Of a DNA stretch of 64,000 bases, positions 11,543 through 22,446 are shown one piece after another; positions within the stretch are counted from its first letter, which is position 1; each line of letters starts with the position of its first letter. A program made the translations under genes and the position numbers. The notes below the pieces were generated by a model that saw nothing but the letters and a program-made list of their open reading frames with translations, made no database searches and was not told where the DNA came from. Origin of the DNA: Morella rubra (lineage: Eukaryota > Streptophyta > Magnoliopsida > Fagales > Myricaceae); contig CM025852.1 in assembly GCA_003952965.2 (NCBI GenBank), forward strand, positions 24,960,574 through 25,024,573, given 5' to 3'.

Positions 11543-11954
11543 AATAAAAAAGGGGAAAATACACTTTCACCCACGAACGACCATAGGTTTTGCACTTTGC
11601 ATCCTAAACAATCAATTTTGACACATTGCACCCTCTAACTACCAATTTTTAACACTTTGCACCCTTTATCAAATTTTTAGACTAAAATGACGATAATGCC
11701 CTTGATCTATTTTGCATATATTGAAGATATTGTTGTCAATTCATTAATTTTCAAGGGTATTATTGTCAAAAGGAGGGTGCAAAATGTTTAATATTAGTAG
11801 TTGGAGGGTGTAATGTGTCAAAGTGGGTAGTTTAGGTGCAAAGTGTCTAACATTGTAGTTTGAGGGTGCAATGTCTTAAAGATGGTAGTTTGGGATGCAA
11901 TGTGACACTACCCGATAGTTTGTGGGTGAAAAATGTATTTTTCCCAATAAAAAA
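11543..11954. mobile_element. MULE-type MITE with 9-bp target duplication
   Basis: The element (11552-11945, 394 bp) starts GGGGAAAATACACTTTCACC and its reverse complement starts GGGAAAAATACATTTTTCACC, giving terminal inverted repeats of about 30 bp. It is flanked on both sides by AATAAAAAA (11543-11551 and 11946-11954), a perfect 9-bp duplication as made by Mutator-like transposases; the duplication is low in complexity. Inside are several diverged short repeats of the type GTTTGAGGGTGCAATGTGTC, direct on the right half and inverted on the left half, so the whole can fold back. No transposase is encoded; movement would depend on a MULE elsewhere. Confidence 0.75.
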
Positions 11955-12227
11955 TCTTAAAACAGATACTCTTTTTACCTTTGAAAACACAAAATCTGTA
12001 GATTTTTGGGTCTCCCTATTGCCGACATAAAATATCTCTGTATCTGCATTTACATAATTGTATTTAGTATGGATCAGGGTTGTATTGTTAGACAAATTAG
12101 GAGTTGATTGAATTATAATTATATTCAGAAGAATTGATGTTCAAATAATTAAATAAACTATCTTTGAAAAAATTCCATTTCTCCTCTATATATGTGAAAT
12201 ATAGAATCATAGATCATAGGAGGCGTC

Positions 12228-12520
12228 TTAAATGGACAACCACAAAAAAAAAGAAGTCAGGGTGTCGAAATAAAAAGTAACCCAGAGGCAGAGGAGGCAC
12301 AGGAAAAACTTTCCCTGCAACAAAGAAAAAACTTGACCTTTATTTGTTTCTTTTGGGTCGGCACCTCGGGCCTCCTTTCTGCCCCTGTTTCCATTTCGCT
12401 GAGAGGGAACTAATGGCGCAAATGGGCCTTGATTAGTTCGGGGACTAAGAAATAACTCTTCCCTATACGAATTCGGCACATATTTTTTGGGCCGGCCTCG
12501 GCGTGGTCTACTCTACCGGA
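12228..12520. other. compositionally distinct segment, possible organelle insertion
   Basis: Unlike its AT-rich surroundings, this stretch has balanced base composition and a continuous 83-codon minus-strand frame (12228-12479) starting MPNSYREELFLSPRTNQGPF. It is followed by a GC-rich piece (12491-12525). The wording resembles mitochondrial intergenic DNA, but I cannot name a source, so this is a weak call. Confidence 0.25.
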
Positions 12521-12529
12521 TCATGCCCT

Positions 12530-15500
12530 GAAAAATAAATAAATGCCTGAGAAATAGGGTGTCAATATATTTTGCTAAACTCACCCAAAAAAATATATAA
12601 ATATGTCTTGATGATCTATTTGTCTCAGTAGTGTAGATATTATTATCTTCCACAACAAGAATGTTTCATATGATTAAATTACAATTAAACTAATTAAATA
12701 ACTCAACTCCACCAACATTGGGGGGGAACTTAAGGACTAGGAAGGCTAGGGGTAATATATATCTTTCACTTATATATTATATATTCTTTTTCTTTCTGAT
12801 CTTATTGTCCTTGTTCCTATGGATTGCTCTCAGCTTGTTTAAAATATTAAGCTCCTAGGTATCATGATCCTTTAGGCCATTCAAATGCCTATTATATTTT
12901 TGGAAAATTGTCTTTTTTCGAATCAACTGTTAGTTTGTGACAAAGGCATGCATAAAAGGTGAAAGTTCTATCTTGGATAGCATTATCCGGACCAGTTCCC
13001 CCCCCGCGGGATAATTTATACATCCGTACACTAATTGAGACTTTAGTTTTCTCTAACGTGCACAACTTAGATCAAATCAAATACTATAAGTGTAACATAT
13101 AGTTTAATTAATTAGTTTTATAACTTTTAACAATGCTGTGAGCTCTTTACAATAAAGTATCATAGACAGACTGATAGAAGTTCAGTTTCCAAGTTTGCTG
13201 TGGTAATTATAGCAGGCAATAAGCTCTTTACAATGGAGATCCACTTTGATTCAGAACATGACGGGCTAGCTGTGATCTAGGGGACTTAATTTAAAGTCTG
13301 CCGGAGAGCTTGAATACAGACCCATGATCATCTACTAGGCGTATAAAGGAAATCAAAACATATATAATAGCGTTTTCATAAGCTTTCTGGAAAAAGATCG
13401 TCCAATAAGGATGGTGATTTCTTTTTCTAGGTTTTTAGAGAACAATGATTTCAATCAGTATTGATGATCTGCTTTTCGTGTAATCTATGAGGGGGAAAAA
13501 GTTATCATATAATTTCATAAAAAATTTCAAGTAAGATCAAGCTCTCAAAATTCATGTCTGCATTGACCGTTAGTGCAGTTTTATGAGAACCCAAATTAAG
13601 GAGTCGATGTTGCGTTCTTGCTAACCATAAATCTCTTAATTAGTTTATCGTTAATTAATTCCAATAATTTAGGCTGACAAGATATGAATGTGATAAATTA
13701 ACACTTTAACGAATAATATATACTTGAATCCACAGAAATTAAGTGATAAATTATCACCTGCCTTAGAAGTATATATGTGCCAATGAGAAATTGTAAATTA
13801 ATTCAGCTAACAAATTTTCTAAACGCTAGCTCCTTTTCAATGCAACATGGGGAGATTAATATGGAGGGAATTAGGAATGGTTCAAATTCAAGAACATGGT
13901 GTACACTGCTTTAATATTTATTACAGCAAGAGGCAGTTAAATTAAGAATGATTGATGATATTAATGTAATTATTTAACATTAACATTTATTTAACACCAT
14001 GAGGCTACTTATAGGTCTTCATTGAAATGCTGGCATCTAACCTTCAATAATTTGAAAATTAGGGACTTTGACACGAAATGCGAGAAAACTGGGACAACGT
14101 ACGTTATCTGATGCAAGTAGTAAAGCGATGACCAGAAAGATTCCAAATGATAAGCTGCCATTAATCACGCGGGTGTCACAGTTTGTCGCTTGTGCTTAGT
14201 CTCCAAAATTAACAAGTCCAAAACTCTTAATTACCTCGCACGTGAAAGGATTTGGTCTTCGCTTATGCAGATGGTATGCAACAGTCCAGAGCCGGAAATA
14301 TAGGCCAGGCTGATGAGAAAGCAGACACATGCAACACTAGCCAGATTTGAGGTCATAGGTGCCTTTCACATGTGACTTGATTTAATTATATTTCCCCCCA
14401 TAATTTCTCTTCTCCACCCTTTAGCCCTCCATGGACTTGCATCATAGATATTGATTTTTTTTTGTGTGGAGATGGTGACGGGGCGATTTGTTTAATGGAA
14501 TGCACATGATTAAGATATATCTTAAACTATGATTGAGTCACTAGCATTGCAGCTGTGACACTTTCTAAATTTTCACCTCTTTCATCATCATTATCAGCAT
14601 GGTCACTACCCCTTGTCTCTCAAGGGTTGTTAGTCCGGCTTGCATGTCTTCTTTGAAGACATTAATTAACTTCCATCTTGGCAAGAGCTACAGATCGCGA
14701 AGGATCATTATTATTCAGGAGGGGTTGTTATAGCTAGGCTAAGCTTATAGCTAGTGTGCCTCAAACGACAACATATCGAATTTAATTCATAATCTGCAGA
14801 ACAGTATTCAAAGTTTTCCATGCACTGTTCTGCAGATTTCGAGGTTTTAGCTACGACTTTGATTCTTGTAAGGACAGCATACCTCATGCTTATGACCCTT
14901 TTAGGAACCCGTGAGCTCCTTGTAGCTAGGACTGTTTTGCGTGGAAAGCTGGTTGATAACTGTATCGAAAAGCGACAAACAACCATATCCTTTCACATGT
15001 GAAATTAAGGTCATTGACAGATGAGGTGCTATTTGACATTGTAGGAAACCAAAAATCTTACCCTACATATATTGGTCTTGGTGCACCTGGAATACAAATG
15101 AACGATACTGGAGATTACACAGGAACGATCTAACTTCATTTTCATGGCCAAATTAGGAACTTTAATCGAAAGGTCCCTCAGTTAATCCTTTAGTGTACCA
15201 AATAACAGCAATTAAGAAAACTTAGCTCCGAATGATCCTACTTCCCATGCCTACGTTGTAACTACCCGGCATCATCAATTTCATTTCACCTTTTGCGAAC
15301 AATATCTGGAACAGAAACCTGGTTTAGACTGAAGATATGGTTGAATATTAATGTTCAATGTTCATTCTTTTTAAGAAAGAGCTAGAATATAAGGGAACAA
15401 ATCTCAAATGAAACGTTGGTGGAATTGTCTTCTCCACTGACTGGCCTTAAAACATCATGTCTTCATTGTAGATTAAATTCTCTTTTCTTTTCCCTTCAAA

Positions 15501-18480
15501 TTTAAAGAAATAAGAAGGGAAAGAAAAGGGGAGGGCTGAATTCGATGCGAAACAAATAATTAAGTGTAATGATGTTGAACAGGCAGTTAGGGTTTAGTCG
15601 TACGTACCTTTCACATGTACTCATGAAACATCCGGAACCCGAATAATTCACGATCAAACCAGCATAAAGGAAGTCTTATCCTTTAGCTTAATGGGGCTTA
15701 CATAAGAAATCTCAAAATCTTTAGATCTGTCAACTGAGTCCAAAAGTTCTTTTTGCCTGCACATAATTGAAGCCTAGTTAGATGGGATAAGTCCAGAAAT
15801 TTTTGCTTTCACGAAATTAATTTTGCACATAGGATGCCAGGCCAATGAGGTCCTTGGAGGGACTTTCCCTCGAGAGTTTTTTAATGGAGATCCAATTAGC
15901 AAAGGCCTTCGGTCATCCTAGAAAGATATTGAATGAGAAATTTGCAACTCTTCCCTTGACATTTTCTGAGACAAGGCATGCACTTGAAAGTTCGATCGTT
16001 CAACCTTTATATTCTCAATAAACACTTTGACTTAAAATTTATAGCATGAGTACATGAGTGTATTTCAAATTTAACAGATGATCTCTTCGAGTCCAATATA
16101 ATAGCCCGGAATTCATTGAAAGAGAAAATCTGATGGCGAAGATCATATTGCTATGGAACAAAAATCCCCTCCCCAAGGGAAATTAACATAATTTGAGGGA
16201 TCTCGTAGGCGCGTAAAGAAGATATATATATATTAATAGTCTCCCGAAAACAAAAAACTTACAGCTAAAATATCCTTCCCCTTGCAAGTGATATATTGAA
16301 ACATGTTCTCAATGATCATTACCCTTGGTGGTTTGATCATTAATGTGCCCCACATGATGTTCTTATGAAATTGTCCATAAGACTTTGGTGTCCCATCATT
16401 TTCCTTACTCCAATGTAATTTGAATGTGAATAAAGATGGTGTTCAGTACTAGGTCAGTCATCTTGTCTCTCAATTATTACATTATATTGGGAACATCTAA
16501 TTAAGGAGGTCAACTTGAAGAAAGCTACGGATCACTGCAAAGAATTAAAATGATTATGAGCGGACGATCAGTTGCTTACGCTCAATGATAATGCACTCGG
16601 CCTAGTCTATGAAGATATCGTGGGTAATCTTACAAAACTCGGCCCAGTCTGCTCTGCAGATATAATTGATATAAGGAAACAACTTGACAAGGTTTTGAGT
16701 GGTTACAAGATTACCGAACTGAGAGGGTCGATTTTTTCACCCCTAATAACAACATTCAATCTGGAGATATTGAGAGCATGAACATTTGTAGGATGGTCAA
16801 CTTGAAGAAATATCACTGCATTTTCTGCTTTTGATAAGGACTAAGATTCCTCACAAAGATATGGTAATAAAAATTCCGGGATATTTAGAAGATGAAAAGT
16901 CAGCTAAGACAAGGTCCAAAAATTAAAAAAAATCCAATTCAAAGTCTAGGAATAATTTCCAGTGGAAATTAATTTTTCTAAATTCCAACCATTTTCTTCT
17001 AGCTACAAACCTGTACTTGCCCATCCGGAATGTATATATAGGTTCCCGTTTAAGATTCCATGGCTCATGTGTTTCTTTGACTTCTAAAGTACAAGGGAGG
17101 GTCACGTGTGATCGATGTGATGCACTCTTGCTCTGGTCCTAATCACGTCGAAGGCTGAATACCGTGGATAGGTAACCATCTGGAAAAAATGAATCAAATT
17201 TAAATCTAAAACTTGTGAAAGCAAATGAAAGAGAGAGGCTCCGCATGAGTGAGAGAGAAAGGAGGTGTGACTCGCGAGAGAGAGAGAAGACGCCGGTGGG
17301 GGGTGATTGACGTGAACCCACCTAGAGACCCCAAAGCAACGAGGCTTGCAAGCTTGATTGGCAAGGCCTTAGGGGCGAGGAGGCTTGCTCATGGCGCGCA
17401 TAGAGGCAACTTGGCAAGGTCAATGCCTACAAACAACACCAACCAAGATAACGAGCGGCAGCATGACACAGGATGAGCCTATGGAGGTATGATGCTAGGA
17501 GACTTGGGATGATCGGCAGAGCACATGACAAGCTATAGGAATATTCCTCTAATTATTCAAATTCTTGCTGAAGTATATTTCTCTTGAAATTTGTCACTTT
17601 GTTGAGTTTTATCCTTTTTTCCTCCCCACCGTGTCCGGCCACCTGCTTACTTGGGGCTGTCACTGAATGCCCAAATCAACCTCGGCGCACTGGGGCAAAG
17701 ATCGCAGTGGGCTAGATACGAAACATTTAATTACCAGTTCATTAAGGAAAAGATATCATATTGCAGCTTAAATTCAGCGTGCCTTGTAGTCAACTTTGCT
17801 AGTAGTTAAATATTTAATCTAAAAGCTATATATGACCCAATAAAAATCCAAAGTAGTACTATAGCTCAAATCAATATTAGACAAGCAAATATATATTCTA
17901 GCCACCTAGCAGTAGTAGTACTAGCACAGTTTTAAGTCTTCCGTTCTCCTTGTAGTATCAAAATCGTACATAAAGCACGTGAGAAAGACAACTGCATGGC
18001 TTTTATACTCATATCAACACTGGTCTTGCATAGCCATTATGAGATGCACAAGATAGCGTAAACAGTTAATTGTACAAGGAATCGAAAAGTTTCGATGATA
18101 CGTAACAATAACGTTTTTCTAATGTATAATTCCCTTAATTCATTTTAAGCTATATATATTAGAGGACATGGTATATCTCCAACGATATAAGGAGATGAAA
18201 GTTAATTATAATGAGCTTTTTTATTTTGCATGTATATATACCACACAATTTTAATTAGCAGATAGCAACGACCCTGTTAATTATATTGTTTTGTATTAAT
18301 TTTATGAGCTTTGCTTAGAGTATATAGCGACTCATTTGCACTGATATGACAGCATGGTGCCCAAAAAAGGGGTACTTAATCAACCATGAAAGTCCCAGCT
18401 CCCAGTTGTCTGTCTTATTTGATAGCAATTTGGAGGGCTGTATGTAGGTAGGACTGGGTACTGATCCTTATAGGATAAAG
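12530..18480. other. gene-free AT-rich region
   Basis: I see no gene. Short frames at 14711, 14820, 16572, 16923, 17139 and 17249 have no domain. A GA-rich patch lies near 17228-17292. There are no recognisable terminal repeats. This is part of the long upstream region of the AHL gene and may hold distal regulatory DNA. Confidence 0.5.
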
Positions 18481-18810
18481 ACTTGGATGTTGAAGAGGAA
18501 GTACAAAGGATCTAAAAGGGGTGGGGGGTCCACCATGAGAGAGCCCGACAAAGAGCATCTTTTAATGCATGGGTTTGCTCCCGCGGGTCATGCGAGCGTC
18601 TTTCGTTCAGTTTCAGTACTATCAGCAAACCCTCCGGCGCTCGTGCAGTGGCGCTTTGTGTGTATCTGTGTGTGTTTGTCAGCGCCACTCACGCGTCTTT
18701 TACTCTCACTCCCACGCCCCCAACACTCTGGATTATGCGGTCAAACCATGCCCACCACCAACCTTACATCCTGTATGTTCCAGCATCTTTCATTCACTTA
18801 CGTATTTTAT

Positions 18811-18811
<1 letters not shown>

Positions 18812-18850
<39 letters not shown>
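18812..18850. repeat. (CT)n microsatellite, 39 bp
   Basis: An uninterrupted run of about 19 CT units. It makes the three overlapping frames at 18487-19040 translate as Ser-Leu repeats, which is why those frames were not accepted as genes. Confidence 0.95.
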
Positions 18851-18855
<5 letters not shown>

Positions 18856-20240
18856 GGTTTGGCTGGTTAAATGTGTATGCTTCATTGGGCATATATTATT
18901 ATGGATGCAGGTTTTGCATCTATTATATTGGGTTTGAATTTAAATTGTCTATGTTCAGATGGGGGTCGCTAGTTGGCTTTGCATTTCAAAGCTTAAGTCA
19001 TACAGATGGGTTTCCTGCAGGCATTCTACAAATAAATTGACTCCATTAGAGTCTAATTATCAGGTAGTATGAATCCATCATCATATGAGCAAACATTAGA
19101 AGAATTGATGCTATAATACTAACGCCAACTTGCAAAGATAATAGGAGTACTATCATGACTGGCTGCCATAATTTAGTCATTTGTGACCATGTACTTGGAA
19201 TTATTTGCTAGTAAAACACCACGACCGACCCAATATCAATTGGATGTCTAGACACGCAACGTTTTCCTAACTTTAGGTAATTTCAAATGAAATTTTGGTT
19301 AATCCTTAGGTTCGAGGAAGATTAGTCCTCTTATAAGTTAGAGGCTTTAGGTTAAAGTGATCCGTCATTAACAACCCTTAAAATTAATCCGCATGAAAGA
19401 TAGCACCATGTAATTGCGCTTGTGAAAAAATGTTTGCCAAATAATTTTTATCTAGAGACAAGCTGGACAAAACCTCATTAATCTTACAATGAATGAAGAA
19501 ATCTTCTATACATGGCCACCCATATACCCTTTGTTTTGTGCTAGAGCATAGGTAATTAACCTCCTAACCAGTCTCACATCCCTAACAAGAGATCATAAGT
19601 ACTCCAGAGTGAAAACCTCCATCCGTAAAAATTGCGGTAATTAATTAGCATAAATATCTACCTGCCAATCGATTAGTCCCCCTGGCCCCTGGCACTGATC
19701 ATGGACACTTCTCTAAATCACTCAGCCAGCAACACACTTGAGGGGACATGATCAAATGCGAATATAATGTAAACACGAGACTTGTTAATTAATAATCTAC
19801 AAACTTTCTTGAGGGAGTTGTTTCCAGTGAACGCCGCTATGGACCATTTCAAAGGAGGAGAGTTGGGTCCCTTATGACCTGTGGCCGTGACCCGGTCCCT
19901 TGTGACCCCATATGTATCAAAATAAAAAGTGACCAAGTCACTGACCCTAGATTCTCTTTTTATATCCTTTGGCGTGCTCTGATATACCACTGCTCTCGAC
20001 CAATGGCAAACCAGAGTTTCCAATTGTCATATGACTAACTCTAACGAGAGCAACCAAGGAGAATCGGGGAAAGAAAGACGAATTTCAGTGGAATATTAGA
20101 CCCGAAAAGAGCGGGGGAATAGACACGTGTAATGTTTACAAAAGCATGTGGACCTTAACGTTAAGGTTTAGACTTTAGAGATAAAGATGGAATTTGCAGA
20201 CCCCTAGTGGTGCAAGTGGGTCATAGAAAACTGAAGCACA

Positions 20241-20261
20241 TCTCTCTCTCTCTCTCTCTCC
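20241..20261. repeat. (TC)n microsatellite
   Basis: About ten TC units some 1.2 kb upstream of the AHL start codon. A matching (GA)n run follows at 20905-20923, so the AHL upstream region carries both GA and CT tracts. Confidence 0.9.
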
Positions 20262-20929
20262 TCCCCTTGTCTCTTGTGTTTATAGATGGCAGTCCAATTT
20301 TAATGTGCCAGTTCGCTTAAATTACCCAACGACCACTTTGTTTCCCACTGTGTTGCTGCCACACTGCCATGGAAACAACCAAAAGCTAGGACCAGTACTG
20401 TTAAACCTGTTTCTACTGTTTTGCTTCTTCATTAATGATCTTGGTAGACTAAATTGCCAGCAACAATAGAGACAGTGGTCCTGTGGTTTCAGTTAGTCAG
20501 AGATTTCGGATTGTAAACATTTCAATGTGGGAAGACAGTTCCAACCGTTTGAGCAAATAGAGTTAAATGCATGGTTTATTTGTGAGATTGTAACTAAGCA
20601 TTTGAGGGTCTAGATTGCAACACAAAAAAGATCCTGGATCTGGGGCGTGAAAGAAAAGAAAGGTTAGGAAGATGAGGTCAATGCTATCAAGGGTGGGAAA
20701 AGGATAATGCTATCAAGAGCTAGTGTAGAAAACCTTGAGACCAATAAGATATTTTTAAGAGAGCAGGAGCAAGGTCTATGCGTTGAAAGATTGAGCTTGG
20801 AGTCTGTAATTAAAGACTTAGAACCATGAGAAGTTAAGAAAACTTAAAATAGTTATTTGATAATTACTGATATAGATGCAAGAAAGAGAGTGAACGTAAC
20901 AAAGTGAGAGAGAGAGAGAGAGATGTGGG

Positions 20930-21438
20930 GACCCATCCACCGCCCATAAGCACTCAGTCTTACCGAAGCCGAACCCATTTCTGATCTATTTTGTCAATCT
21001 AACCCTAACCCAACGCTATCCCCTAGAAGACGAGAGCCCCAAACCTCTCCTTCCCCCTTCATCTCTCCCAAACTCTCAACACCTCCAGAGAAACTAGAAC
21101 CATCACAAAAGCTCCCCTAAAAGATGGTAAGTTCAGCTGAGAATTCGGTGGATGACACCAAAAATCCACTCATTCTCTCCTTTCTATTGAAGGCTAGTAG
21201 TACTAATTAGTTCATTATAGTAGACAAAGAAACAAGAAAGCAAGCAACAAAGGAGAAAAGGGAGACACCCTGAAGTCTTCTCATTATTTATTCCCCTGTG
21301 CTCCCACTTTCTTTCTTTCCCTTTTGAATGGTAGAACCTTTACCCCTTTTTCTTGGTCTAATTGTGCTTAGGTTCTATCTATCTGAGGAAGCGAGGGTTT
21401 TGAGATAAATATAGAAGTTGTAAAAAAGTTTGCTAACT
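20930..21438 (+). promoter_or_regulatory. proximal promoter / 5' leader region of the AHL gene
   Basis: Pyrimidine-rich stretches (21040-21080 and 21290-21320) and A-rich DNA precede the ATG. Such C/T-rich tracts are common in plant core promoters and 5' leaders. A TATA-like GATAAATATAG at 21403-21413 is too close to the ATG to be the main start element, so the transcription start is probably further upstream. No single element can be fixed. Confidence 0.4.
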
Positions 21439-22359
21439 ATGGATCCAGTTACAGCGCATGGCCATTCTCTTCCCCCTCCTTTCCACACAAGGGATCTTCA
21501 TCTACACCGCCACCAACAGCAGCAATTCCACCATCAACAACAAAATTCAGAAGATGAGCAAAGCGGTAGCAGTGGCCTGAACCGGCCCCTGAAACGCGAT
21601 CGTGATGAAAACAACAGTAGCAGCAACAACAACGTCAATAGTAACAGCGAAGGGAACGAACTAGTCATGGGTCCTGGAGAAGGAGAGATCACAAGAAGAC
21701 CCCGTGGAAGACCGGCTGGATCCAAGAACAAGCCGAAGCCACCGATCATTATCACACGTGACAGCGCCAATGCTCTACGCACCCATGTAATGGAAATTGG
21801 GGATGGGTGTGATATTGTTGAGAGTGTTGCTAACTTTGCCAGAAGACGCCAGAGAGGGGTCTGCATAATGAGCGGGACTGGCACAGTGACTAATGTCACT
21901 CTACGGCAGCCGGCCTCACCAGGTGCAATCGTGACTTTACACGGGCGGTTCGAGATCTTATCACTAGCTGGGTCATTCCTTCCACCACCAGCACCACCTG
22001 CCGCAACAGGCTTGACTATATATTTAGCAGGAGGACAAGGCCAGGTGGTAGGGGGTAGTGTTGTTGGGACGCTAATTGCATCCGGACCGGTTGTGCTTAT
22101 GGCAGCCTCGTTTAGTAACGCTGCATATGAAAGGCTTCCTCTAGAAGAGGAGGAACCTCCGCTGCCAATGCAAGGGGGTACAATTGGGTCGCCAGGTGCG
22201 GTTGGTCAGCAGCAGCAACATCAGCAACAACAGCAGCAACAGCTTTTGGGGGATGCAAATGCGCCTCTTTTTCATGGGTTACCGCCTAATCTTCTAAACT
22301 CCATTCAATTGCCAGCTGAGGCATACTGGGCTAATGCTACTGGTCGCCCTCCATACTGA
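21439..22359 (+). CDS. AT-hook nuclear-localized (AHL) protein, type I, clade A
   Basis: Seen: an intronless 306-residue frame. A His/Gln-rich N-terminus (11-36) and an Asn/Ser tract (58-72) lead to one AT-hook ([17 protein letters not shown], core RGRP at 89-92), then a PPC/DUF296 domain (about 104-235) with the GRFEIL hexapeptide at 169-174. A Gln tract (257-268) precedes the RPPY end. Known: clade A AHL proteins are intronless, bind AT-rich minor grooves through the hook, and form trimers through PPC; GRFEIL is needed to recruit other nuclear factors. They repress growth and affect flowering time and hypocotyl length. Start: the ATG at 21439 is used; an upstream TTG in frame is not a plausible start. 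Inferred: closest to the AHL22-AHL26 group; the exact orthologue is not settled. The Gln tract is mixed CAG/CAA and may vary in length. Confidence 0.95.
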   Translation: MDPVTAHGHSLPPPFHTRDLHLHRHQQQQFHHQQQNSEDEQSGSSGLNRPLKRDRDENNSSSNNNVNSNSEGNELVMGPGEGEITRRPRGRPAGSKNKPKPPIIITRDSANALRTHVMEIGDGCDIVESVANFARRRQRGVCIMSGTGTVTNVTLRQPASPGAIVTLHGRFEILSLAGSFLPPPAPPAATGLTIYLAGGQGQVVGGSVVGTLIASGPVVLMAASFSNAAYERLPLEEEEPPLPMQGGTIGSPGAVGQQQQHQQQQQQQLLGDANAPLFHGLPPNLLNSIQLPAEAYWANATGRPPY

Positions 22360-22446
22360 TCAGCTTTGATGGTCATACCAGGTTTTCACTTCTAAATTGA
22401 TCAGCTTTGATGGTCATACCAGGTTTTCACTTCCAAATTGATCAGC
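22357..22446. repeat. 41-bp tandem repeat beginning at the AHL stop codon
   Basis: A 41-bp unit starts with the TGA stop (22357-22397), is repeated with one change (22398-22438), and a third copy is begun (TGATCAGC, 22439-22446). The duplication therefore spans the junction between coding sequence and 3' UTR without altering the protein. Confidence 0.95.

Noticed and set aside
18487..19040. three overlapping frames of 122-130 codons
   Set aside because: All run through a (CT)n microsatellite that is open in every frame.
21430..21438. upstream in-frame TTG as AHL start
   Set aside because: Plant nuclear genes rarely start at TTG; ATG at 21439 gives the family-typical N-terminus.
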